This document shows, one piece after another, positions 33,658-44,430 of a DNA stretch of 64,000 nucleotides (the stretch's first letter is position 1; each line of letters opens with the position of its first letter). Location: positions 8,060,708 through 8,124,707 of the forward strand of contig OZ014412.1 in NCBI GenBank assembly GCA_963965975.1. The letters run 5' to 3'. The notes beneath the pieces are model-generated. The model was given only the letters and a program-made list of their open reading frames with translations. It was not told the origin of the DNA and did no database searches. Source of the stretch: Xestospongia bergquistia (Eukaryota > Porifera > Demospongiae > Haplosclerida > Petrosiidae). Both the position numbers and the translations under genes were made by a program.

Positions 33658-35861
33658 ATGAACTTTTTCCTACTTTGTGTGCTGCTACTGTTTAGACTAA
33701 TAGGTAAGATCTTGGTATCACAGACTATGCTGTATTCTTCTACTTTTATAGAATGTCAAGTCATTAATCTTGACTGTGGCATAGCAGACTCTTTGTGTCC
33801 ATCAGTTCATCATCATGTTGTGTTGAGATGTAAGACAGTGCATCGTTATCTGGTCTGGCATATTAATAATCAATACATTGAATTTACATCTTCTAATGAT
33901 TTTAATTACACTAAGACTAGTAATAATGGTCTGTTTTTGGGAAGAGTTGTTGCAAATATTGAAAATGCCCCTATGATTTCTACCCTAAGTTTTAACTCCA
34001 GTCTTGTGTCTTTAGGAACTGTCATAAAATGTATTGACAATGCTGCCAATAATGGTGTTCAGCAATGTCAAACAATGCTTGCTGGTAAGTAAAACAACAA
34101 TATAACACAAAACACTTTTGTATTTGATTAGTATGCTATTTCTGATAGTATTTTTATTTTTCTCAAGTCACTTTGTCTTTCAAGTTGTTTGACAAAGTGA
34201 CAGCTTAAAATTTTGTAGCTACAGAACCTAAATTGATCATTTATTATTCTGTTTCCTCATAGAACCTTCAGGAATCCCCACAAATTTGACACTGCAACAG
34301 CAACAACAAGATTCTTCAACTATTACATTGTTGTGGTCAACTCCTCTCACAACCAAAAGTTTGTTGATCAACTATTATGTAATCAAATTAATCAATGATT
34401 CAATGAACAATACCTGGACGACAAACTTGACAGAGATAACTATCAATGGGCTGAAAAAAGGTGTGGTCTATCAAGTCAGTGTGAAAGCTGTTACATGTTA
34501 TGGCAGTCTATTAGGGAATGAGTCTTTAATATTAGTACAATTGACAAGTAAGACATTTACAATAAGTGTAAGAGTGATTGTTCTTTTGGTATGAATTTAT
34601 TAAATTTTTTAAAATTGTTTCAGTCGTAGTGTTATTGTATACAAATGGTCACTATAATAGTACACAACAAACTTCTTAGAATTACACTAATTATTGTTTT
34701 TACTATCATTATGGCATACATTGAAAAACAAACATTAATTGTGTGCCAACTATAACATTATTTTACAAATGTTCATTGAAAATATGTTTCTTTTAATACA
34801 AAAATAACTCTATAACAAAGGTCACAATTAATGTTTTCTTAGTCACATTTAGATTAGTGTATTTGCCTAGTATTCTTAGTATCAATTGTTTAAACAAATA
34901 TGTGATTATGATCAATTTAATAGTATTCATGAACATCATCTACCACTTTATCATATTACAGATGCCCCATCACCATCTGCTTCATTCACATCCACTCAGT
35001 CAACTGTGGTGCTTTCTACTTCATCATCAACTTTGTATTCACAAACAATTACCTCATTAGCCAATTCTAGTCCAACCAGTATTACTACTGGACTACATAC
35101 TAGTACTGTCATTAGTACTGAAACTAATACAGGTATCATTGTTATTAACTGTATAGTTATGAGTAACAGAGGTGTATGTTTAGCTACAGTAAATTTGATA
35201 TGTCAAATGACCTATCTACTCAAGATCAGTTTCTATATAGAGCATGTTTGCATATGTTTTCTAAAGTGTGTTAGTTGTTTTATATAACAGTATATAGGCA
35301 CATGTGTATATTGTAAATGTATCTTTAACTAGTGTGTAATGCTTGGTAACTTTTACTAGCACTTAAAATTGTTAATGATATTCTTATATCATTAGAGGTC
35401 CAATCAACTCTAACACCAATATCTCCAACTGTCTCAACACAAGAGACAACAAACCCTACAATAAACACATCAAATGACTCTGGTTAGTTTATATTGATGG
35501 TATTGAACAAACAAATTATCATTTCTTTCTCATAGACTCAATATTATGGACAATGCTTATAATAAGTGGAACAATAGGAGCATTTATTACACTTTTCCTA
35601 TTATCTATTGTTAGTTTGTCTGTATCCATTATATGTTTGTTACAAAAAGCCAGAAGAACTCCACCCACTAAAGGAACGTCTTCACCTCCACCACCTTTGA
35701 CTTTTAGTCAAGAAGTGACTAATTCAACAGAGCCAATGACTGATATTAAATTATGTAAAAATCCATGTTTTAAAGATCCTTATCAAGTAGAGGACTATTA
35801 TCCTGTATTTTTAAATGTACCTAAGCTAGCAATAGGTAATAGTAGAACAGAATTGGTTTAA
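33658..35861 (+). CDS. G1: signal peptide-Ig-FN3-Ser/Thr stalk-TM receptor
   Basis: Exons: 33658-33703, 33752-34084, 34263-34547, 34962-35132, 35396-35482, 35536-35861; all introns phase 1; 415 residues. Signal peptide MNFFLLCVLLLFRLIG. One Ig-like domain (LDCGIADSLC, LRCKTVHRYLVWHI, IKCIDN). One FN3 domain (GIPTNLTLQQQQQ to ESLILVQLTS). A two-exon Ser/Thr-rich stalk is probably O-glycosylated, followed by a transmembrane segment (MLIISGTIGAFITLFLLSIVSLSVSIICLL). The 70-residue tail has a proline run, DYYPVFL (YxxL/I-type sorting signal) and a constant C-terminus RTELV that could be a weak PDZ ligand. No ITIM is present. The first AATAAA overlaps the stop codon and another lies about 90 bases on. 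It converges with H1 at a distance of 180 bases. The ligand is unknown. Confidence 0.85.
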
Positions 35862-36041
35862 TAAACTCAATGTTTTTAATTAATTAACAGTTTATTACTT
35901 GTGTGATTAAATTGTTAAAAAAGGTAAACTTTTAAGGTATGTTTTTAAATATAAAATAAAGACTCTGTTTGTCAACAGACCTAAAATGAACTCAAAAATC
36001 AAAATTTTTAACAAGAGACATACTTTAAGGATTTGTCTTGT

Positions 36042-37070
36042 TTATTTGAGGATTGCAATGAACAATGCCAGGACTATAACCACCAACACAGCAGATTTAT
36101 CTAAGGAACAATATAAATTAATTATATAGTATAAATATTTTGTATCTTGATTACGTACTTATAGTACTGCAGTTTATTACAACAGAAGGTGGGGTTGATG
36201 GAGCTGATGTTTTGTCATCTTTGTCATTTTCTATAAGAATCTTAATACTTTTTGATGGCTTACTTTCACCATTACAGTTTACTGCTATTACAATGGCATT
36301 ATATTCACCAGGTTTAAGACCCATGAGTATGACAGAAGTTGATCCAATTCTCTTTAAAGTCTGAATAATCCTACCAGAATTTGATAATAAGACTTTGTAA
36401 TAGTCTACATGAGAGTTATCTGATGTCCATGTAAGTAGTGGTTCTTCGCAAATGGTTACTGCTACATTGCGAGGAGCAATTGGTATTTCTTTGATAATAA
36501 AGAAGTTAAGAAAACTTTAACATATTGTCTTACTTTTAAGTTTAACTTGACAATTTTTATTAAATGAGTCTGATTGTGGCTGAAGACAAGTCACATTGAT
36601 AGCATTACTCTTGTCGACTGGGTTCAACTTAAACTGTAGTTGACTGGTCACCATTTGATCAATAGCTTTATAAACAAGTTTAGCTTGAATATTCTTCATA
36701 AAACAGGGACTTGATGAATTTCGGAGATCATTAACTTCATGGATATATCCCAAATTGATTTGGCATTGTGAATTAACAAGCCACCCAATGCCATTTCCAG
36801 GGACAGTGCATTGAGCACTGATCTCCTGTCCTATGCAAACTTCTTGAAGTGACTGACAGTTAAAGAGTGGTTGTTGTGTCCACCCACTTCCAAGTACTAT
36901 AGAGGAAATAATGAATATGGTATCATTCTTATGATTAGACACTTCTACAATATTCATATGATATATTGTTACACTATAAGGAGGCACTGATGATGTGTGT
37001 TCACCAAATCACACTGTACACATGATTGACACTTACAATTGAGTAGGAAAATGATACAGCAATATTTCAT
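36042..37070 (-). CDS. H1: signal peptide-Ig-FN3-C-terminal hydrophobic anchor
   Basis: Exons, 5' to 3': 37037-37070, 36534-36896, 36159-36488, 36042-36100; phase-1 introns; 261 residues. The start is chosen because MKYCCIIFLLN joins in phase to an Ig-like domain (FNCQSLQEVC, AQCTVPGNGIGWLVNSQC, NVTCLQPQ). An FN3 domain follows (IPIAPRNVAVTI, LLTWTSDNSHVDYYKVLL, YNAIVIAVNCNGESK). The protein ends in a polar NKS then AVLVVIVLALFIAILK and stop. With almost no residues after the hydrophobic stretch, it is either GPI-anchored or a tailless membrane protein, so it cannot signal by itself. It may be a ligand or co-receptor of the neighbouring G product; that is inference. Confidence 0.8.
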
Positions 37071-37191
37071 GCTATTTTAGATATCTTTCTATGATCAGTT
37101 CAACAATGTTGTCTTGACAGATTTGATATCAAGCACGTTTTTTAGTAGAACACTAGTTTGTCAATTTTATGAAGCTAAACTTGATATACTA

Positions 37192-37216
37192 ATATATATA
37201 TATATATATATATATA
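37192..37216. repeat. (TA)n microsatellite
   Basis: A TA tract of about 25 bases upstream of H1. Equivalent tracts stand at about 42579-42597 and 59897-59916 in units 2 and 4, but unit 3 has almost lost it. Confidence 0.85.
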
Positions 37217-37389
37217 CAGTGTCGAAGCACCCAATATTAGTAAAATCACCATATCCATCGTCCATAGCATGATTTTGCAATTGCAATGTCATTCATGTCA
37301 ACCTATCACAGACAGCACAGCAATCCAAGTCAAAACAAGTTATGAATAGGATAAAATTTTGTTGATTTTGCAAAAAGGTGTCAAATAGA

Positions 37390-38485
37390 TTTTCACTTCA
37401 TTAAGTTCAAACAATGGGTCATATTGCTCCTTATCATGTGCCATTTGTTTCAAAATTACTTATTCAAACTGCATACCATTGTTCATATTGTTCCTTAGTC
37501 TCTAACAAACCAGTGTTAGTAACACAATTAGAATCTGTCAAAAGTTTTGAGTGGTACTACCAGTGATTCAGTTACATCACTGATATCTCTAATTGGTCAC
37601 TATCCTAACAGTATCATTTTCACATACTTTGCTATATAACAGGAATTACTATACGCTATATAAACCTTGCAGTTACAACTGAAAGCAGAGTACTAATGGA
37701 TGGACAACTAGTATCTTTAACATGGAACACATTCTATGAAAGTGAGAACAACATTATGGGATACGGTACACAAATCCAAATAACTGACCTCACCTTCTTA
37801 TTATTAGTACAGAGTTTAATACAAAATTTAATGCTCTGATGTAGTCATTTAGCTAGTCTATTGTTTATTCATGTAGTACTGGATAGTACTAATGTTGCTG
37901 TAACAACTAATGGTCCTACAACTAATGTTACAGTTCCAACTACTCATGATATAGTTCCAACTGATGGTCTTAATATTAATCCTACAATTCCAAATGATGT
38001 TGCGAGTTGTTTTGACTTGCAATTTGTTAATAAGTAATTCTTTAATTTCTATCATATATTTACAGTTAGTTGTAATCCATTCTGTGTTAATGGTACTTGT
38101 GTGGATACTAATGTGTGTGCTTGTAGAGAAGGTTATGAAGAAGACACTTGTAATCACAATATAATTTGTTAACATTATATTTACCCTGTGGTCAAAATCC
38201 TTGTAATAGTGGTATATGTCAATATCATGCTGGCAATTATATCTGTCATTGTCTACCTGGTTTTACTGGAGTATTCTTTGAGAACAAATTACCATCAAGT
38301 AGTAAGTACATACATGAATATTATGTATTTGATTAATTTTAAACTCTTATAGGTCAAAGTACTAATCTTGGTGTTATTGTTGGAGTTGGAGTAGGTCTGG
38401 GAGTACCACTATTTGTAATAGTGATAGCTGTTATAGTAATAATCCTGTTGCTTTTTTTACAACGGAAGAAGAAACTTTAAAAAAC
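37390..38485 (+). pseudogene. Ruined F-type receptor, cassette 2
   Basis: In order: the distal IgGFc segment (CSLVSNKPVLVTQL at about 37480), the MDGQLVSLTWNTFYESENNIMGYGTQIQITDL segment at 37697-37795, a Thr/Asn-rich stalk (37875-38010), an EGF ([23 protein letters not shown]), a second EGF that has lost its last cysteine, and the transmembrane exon (38353-38480). The signal peptide, most of the IgGFc domain, IPT, AMOP and VWD are missing. The membrane exon stops at RKKKL, just before the place where F has its YEEM tail. Confidence 0.75.
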
Positions 38486-38871
38486 AAGCCAAAGTAGGTG
38501 TTGTATATATAGTTGAGTTTTCTGGTATTTTGTAGTTTCTATCTGTTTCAGTTAATATGTTTTTTGCTGAACCAATTATATTAAGTTATTCTTATTTTAG
38601 TGTGGTATATGTAATATCTAGAACAACTTTCTTAAAACATATAATGTGATCACTTGTTCTGGAAATTTCATAATTAATGCAAATAAACAGGCTAGAAGAA
38701 TAGATTGAGAGCTATTATTTGAAGTATTTATCACAAACATATACTTCATACTGGTATTATAATATCAGTTAGGTACATAATTTGGGTTCACATTCCTAAA
38801 ATTCACATTACATCATAGATTGGGAACACTATCTAAGTTCAGTTTACATTTCCTCCTAGTATGTTTTGATA

Positions 38872-38887
38872 ACTTTCACTGAAAGAG
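38872..38887. promoter_or_regulatory. GAS-like site upstream of G2 (shortened palindrome)
   Basis: The core TTCACTGAA is kept (38875-38883), but the left arm has lost a few bases compared with the other G promoters. Confidence 0.35.
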
Positions 38888-39056
38888 GCGGGTTCAGTTC
38901 AGGACAAGACCACAACAACTCTGAATAAAGTGTAGGAAGTAGGGGGAGTTCTAAAAACAACTGTTTGTGTACAGAAAAGAAGACAACAATGAGTTAAATA
39001 TCATCATTTAGAGAGAGAGAGAGAGAGAGAAACTAGTATAAGACTGTGTTTTAACT

Positions 39057-41248
39057 ATGAACTTTCTCCTACTTTGTGTGGTGCTACTATTTAGACTAAT
39101 AGGTAAGATCTTGGTATCACAGACTATGCTGTATTCTTCTACTTTATAGAATGTCAAGTCATTAATCTTGACTGTGGCATAGCAGACTCTTTGTGTCCAT
39201 CAGTTCATCATCATGTTGTGTTGAGATGTAAGACAGTGCATCGTTATCTGGTCTGGCATATTAATAATCAATACATTGAATTTACATCATCTAATAATAT
39301 TAATGAGACAAGTACTAAAGGTCTGTTTCTGGCAACACTTGTTGCTAATATTGAAAATGCCCCTATGATTTCTACTCTAAGTTTTAACTCCAGTCTTGTG
39401 TCTTTAAAAACTGTCATAGAATGTATTGATAATGCTGCCAATAATGGTATTCAGCAATGTCAAACAATGCTTGCTGGTAAGTAAAACAACAATATAACAC
39501 AAAACACTTTTGTATTTGATTAGTATGCTATTTCTGATAGTATTTTTATTTTTTTCAAGTCACTTTGTCTTTCAAGTTGTTTGACAAAGTGGTAGTTTAA
39601 AATATTGTAGCCACAGAGCCTAAATTGATCATTTATTATTCTGTTTCCTCATAGAACCTTCAGGAATCCCCACAAATTTGACACTGCAACAGCAACAACA
39701 AGATTCTTCAACGATTACATTGTTGTGGTCAACTCCTCTCACAACCAATAGTTTGTTGATCAGCTATTATATAATCAAAGTAATTAACAATTCAATGAAC
39801 AATACCTGGACGACAAACTTGACAGAGATAACTATCAATGGGGTGAAAAAAGGTGTGATCTATCAAGTCAGTGTGAAAGCTGTTACATGTTATGGCAGTC
39901 TATTAGGGAATGAGTCTTTAATATTAGTACAATTGACAAGTAAGAGATTTACAATAAGTGTAAGAGTGATTGTTCTTTTGGTATGAATTTATTAAATTTT
40001 TTTAAATTGTTTCAGTTGTAGTGTTATTGTATACAAGTGATCACTATAATACACAACAAACTTCTTAGAATTACACTAATTATTGTTTTCACTATTATTA
40101 TGACACACAGTGAAAAACAAACATTAATTGTGTGTCAACTATAACAGTATTTTACAAATGTTCATTGAAAATATGTTTCTTTTAATACAAAATAACTCTA
40201 TAACAAAGGACACAATTAATGTTTTCTTAGTCACATTTAGATTAGTGTACTTGACTAGTATTCTTAGTATCAGTTGTTTAAACAAATATGTGATTATGAT
40301 CAACTTAATAGTATTCATGAACATCATCTACCACTTTGTCATATTACAGATGACCCATCACCATCTGTCACATCCACTCAGTCAACTGTGGTGCTTTCTA
40401 CTTCATCATCAACTTTGTATTCACAAACAATTACCTCATTAGCCAATTCTAGTCCAACCAGCAGTACTACTGGACTACATACTAGTACTGTCATTAGTAC
40501 TGAAACTAATACAGGTATCATTGTTATTAACTGTAGAGTTATGAGTAACAGAGGTGTATGTTTAGCTACAGTAAATTTGATATGTCAAATGACCTATCTA
40601 CTCAAGATCAGTTTCTATATAGAGCATGTTTGCATATGTTTTCTAAAGTGTGTTAGTTGTTTTATATAACAGTATATAGGCACATGTGTATATTGTAAAT
40701 GTATCTTTAACTAGTGTGTAATGCTTGGTAACTTTTACTAGCACTTAATGTTATTAATGATATTCTTATATCATTAGAGGTCCAATCAACTCTAACACCA
40801 ATATCTCCAACTGTCTCAACACAAGAGACAACAAACCCTACAATAAACACATCAAATGACTCTGGTTAGTTTATATTGATGGTATTGAACAAACAAATAA
40901 TTCTTTCTTGTAGACTCAATATTATGGACAATGCTTATAATAAGTGGAACAATAGGAGCATTTATTACACTTTTCCTATTATCTATTGTTAGTTTGTCTG
41001 TATCCATTATATGTTTGTTACAAAAAACCAGAAGAACTCAACCCACTAAAGGTATCATCGAAACGTCTTCTCCTCTACCACCTTTGACCTTTAGTCAAGA
41101 AGTGACTAATTCAACAGAGCCAATGACTGATATTAAATTATGTAAAAATCCATGTTTTAAAGATCCTTATCAAGTAGAGGACTATTATCCTGTAATTTTA
41201 AATGTACCTAAGCTAGCAATAGGTAATAGTAGAACAGAATTGGTTTAA
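39057..41248 (+). CDS. G2: Ig-FN3-stalk-TM receptor
   Basis: Exons: 39057-39102, 39150-39476, 39655-39939, 40350-40514, 40778-40864, 40914-41248; 414 residues. The plan is that of G1. The Ig exon is six bases shorter and differs mainly between the SSN and GLFL segments (NNINETSTKGLFLATL against NDFNYTKTSNNGLFLGRV in G1). The stalk lacks two residues (SVTSTQ). The tail has the IIETSSPLPPLTF form. The FN3 and membrane exons are almost identical to the other copies. It converges with H2. Confidence 0.85.
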
Positions 41249-41428
41249 TAAACTCAATGTTTTTAATTAATTAACAGTTTATTACTTTGGTGATTAAATT
41301 TTTAAAAAAGGTAAACTTTTAAGGTATGTTTTTAAATATAAAATAAAGACTCTGTTTGTCAACAGACCTAAAATGAACTCAAAAATCAAAATTTCTAACA
41401 AGAGACATACTTTAAGGATTTGTCTTGT

Positions 41429-42457
41429 TTAGTTGAGGATTACAATGAACAATGCCAGGACTATAACCACCAACACAGCAGATTTATCTAAGGAACAATA
41501 TAAATTAATTATATAGTATATATATTTTGTATCTTGATTACGTACTTATAGCACTGCAGTTTATTACAAAAGAAGGTGGGGTTGATGGAGCTGGTGTTTT
41601 GTCATCTTTGTCATCTTCTATAAGAATCTTAATACTTTTTGATGGCTTACTTTCACCATTACAGTTTACTGCTATTACAATGACATTATATTCACCAGGT
41701 TTAAGACCCATGAGTATGACAGAAGTTGATCCGATTCTCTTTAAAGTCTGAATAATCCTACCAGAATTTGATAGTAAGACTTTGTAATAGTCTACATGAG
41801 AGTTATCTGATGTCCATGTAAGTAGTGGTTCTTCGCAAATGGTTACTGCTACATTGCGAGGAGCAATTGGTATTTCTTTGATAATAAAGAAGTTAAGAAA
41901 ACTTTAACGTATTGTCTTACTTTTAAGTTTAATTTGACAATTTTTATTAAATGAGTCTGATTGTGGCTGAAGACAAGTCACATTGATAGCATTACTCTTG
42001 TCCACTGGGTTCAACTTAAACTGTAGTTGACTGGTCACCATTTGATCAATAGCTTTGTAAACAAGTTTAGCTTGAATATTCTTCATAAAACAGGGACTTG
42101 ATGAATTGTGGAGATCATTAACTTGATGGATATATCCAAAATTGATTTGGCATTGTGAATTAACAAGCCACCCAATACCATTTCCAGGGACAGTGCATTG
42201 AGCACTGATCTCCTGTCCTATGCAAACTTCTTGAAGTGACTGACAGTGGAAGAGTGGTTGTTGTGTCCACCCACTTCCAAGTACTATAGAGGAAATAATG
42301 AATATGGTATCATTTTTATGATTAAACACTTCTACAATATTCATATGATATATTGTTATACTATAAGGAGGCATTGATGATGTGTGTTTACCAAATCACA
42401 CTGTACACATGATTGACACTTACAATTGAGTAGGAAAATGATACAGCAATATTTCAT
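41429..42457 (-). CDS. H2: Ig-FN3-anchored protein
   Basis: Exons, 5' to 3': 42424-42457, 41921-42283, 41546-41875, 41429-41487; 261 residues, the same length as H1. Differences from H1 cluster in the Ig domain (LFHCQ for LFNCQ, INFGYIHQVNDLHN for INLGYIHEVNDLRN). The C-terminus is AILN instead of AILK. Confidence 0.8.
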
Positions 42458-42779
42458 GCTATTTTAGATATCTTTCTTTGATCAGTTCAACAATGTTGTC
42501 TTGACAGATTTGATATCAAGCACGTTTTTTAGTAGAACACTAGCTTGTCAATTTTATGAAGCTAAACTTGATATACTAATATATATATATATATATACAG
42601 TGTCGAAGCACCCAATATTAGTAAAATCACCATATCCATCGTCCATAGCATGATTTTGCAATTGCAATGTTATTCATGTCAACCTATCGCAGACAGCACA
42701 GCAATCCAAGTCAAAACAAGTTATGAATAGGATAAAATTTTGTTGATTTTGCAAAAAGGTGTCAAATAGATTTTCACTT

Positions 42780-43866
42780 CATTTAATTCAAACAATGGGT
42801 CATATTGCTCCTTATCATGTGCCATTTGTTTCAAAATTATTTAGTCAAACTGCATACCATTGTTCGTATTGTTCCTTAGTCTCCAAAAAACCAGTGTTAG
42901 TAACACAATTAGAATCTGTCAAAAGTTTTGAGTGGTACTACCAGTGATTCAGTTACATCACTGATATCTCTAATTGGTCACTATCCTAACAGTATCATTT
43001 GCACATACTTTGCTATATAACAGGAATTACTATACGCTATATAAACCTTGCAGTTACAACTGAAAGCAGAGTACTAATGGATGGACAACTAGTATCTTTA
43101 ACATGGAACACATTCTATGAAAGTGAGAACAACATTATGGGATACGGTACACAAATCCAAATAACTGACCTCACCTTCTTATTATTAGTACAGAGTTTAA
43201 TACAAAATTTAATGCTCTGATGTAGTCATTTAGCTAGTCTATTGTTTATTCATGTAGTACTGGATAGTACTAATGTTGCTGTAACAACTAATGGTCCTAC
43301 AACTAATGTTACAGTTCCAACTACTCATGATATAGTTCCAACTGATGGTCTTAATATTAATCCTACAATTCCAAATGATGTTGCGAGTTGTTTTGACTTG
43401 CAATTTGTTAATAAGTAATTCTTTAATTTCTATCATATATTTACAGTTAGTTGTAATCCATTCTGTGTTAATGGTACTTGTGTGGATACTAATGTGTGTG
43501 CTTGTAGAGAAGGTTATGAAGAAGACACTTGTAATCACAATATAATTTGTTAACATTATATTTACCCTGTGGTCAAAATCCTTGTAATGGTGGTATATGT
43601 CAATATCATGTTGGTAATTATATCTGTCATTGTCTACCTGGTTTTACTGGAGTATTCTTTGAGAACAAATTACCATCAAGTAGTAAGTACATACGTGAAT
43701 ATTATGTATTTGATTAATTTTAAACTCTTATAGGTCAAAGTACTAATCTTGGTGTTATTGTTGGAGTTGGAGTAGGTCTGGGAGTACCACTATTTGTAAT
43801 AGTGATAGCTGTTATAGTAATAATCCTGTTGCTTTTTTTACAACGGAAGAAGAAACTTTAAAAAAC
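42780..43866 (+). pseudogene. Ruined F-type receptor, cassette 3
   Basis: Almost identical to 37390-38485, including the missing IgGFc, IPT, AMOP and VWD parts, the damaged second EGF and the stop after RKKKL. The two copies were therefore duplicated after the gene was already broken. Confidence 0.75.
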
Positions 43867-44250
43867 AAGCCAAAGTAGGTGTTGTATATATAGTTGAGTT
43901 TTCTGGTATTTTGTAGTTTCTATCTGTTTCAGTTAATATGTTTTTTGGTGAACCAATTATATTAAGTTATTCTTATTTTAGTGTGGTATATGTAATATCT
44001 AGAACAACTTTCTTAAACATATAATGTGATCACTTGTTCTGGAAATTCCATAATTAATGCAAATCAAACAGACTAGCAGAATAGATTGAGATCTATTATT
44101 TGAAGTATTTGTCACAAACATATACTTCATACTGGTATTATAATATCAGTTAGGTACATAATTTAGTTCACATTCCTAAAACTCACATTACATCATAGAT
44201 TGGGAACTATCTAAGTTCAGTTTACATTTCCTCCTAGTGTGTTTTGATAA

Positions 44251-44267
44251 CTCTTTCACTGAAAGAG
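44251..44267. promoter_or_regulatory. Palindromic GAS-like site upstream of G3
   Basis: Exact copy of the 17-base palindrome, about 165 bases before the start codon. Confidence 0.4.
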
Positions 44268-44430
44268 GTGGGTTCAGTTCAGGACAAGACCACAACAACT
44301 CTGAATGAAGTGTAGGAAGTAGGGGGAGTTCTAAAAAGAACTGTTTGTGTACAGAAAAGAAGACAACAATGAGTTAAAGATCATCATTTAGAGAAAGAAA
44401 GAGAAACTAGTATAAGACTGTGTTTAAACT

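Noticed and set aside
33658-35861. ITIM in the G tail (DYYPVI/DYYPVF)
   Set aside because: The residue two before Tyr is Asp, which does not fit the ITIM consensus; a YxxI/L sorting signal is more likely.
37858-38175. Minus-strand open frame of about 105 codons, repeated at 43239-43556
   Set aside because: It is the complement of the stalk and EGF of the F-type relic; repetition only reflects the duplicated DNA.
39010-39032. GA repeat in the G leader (GAGAGAGA) as a regulatory element
   Set aside because: Its length varies between copies from a few to over twenty bases, as expected of a simple repeat.
40128-40442. Hydrophobic + strand open frame within a G gene intron
   Set aside because: It is intron plus the out-of-frame stalk exon; the same intron is shared by all copies.
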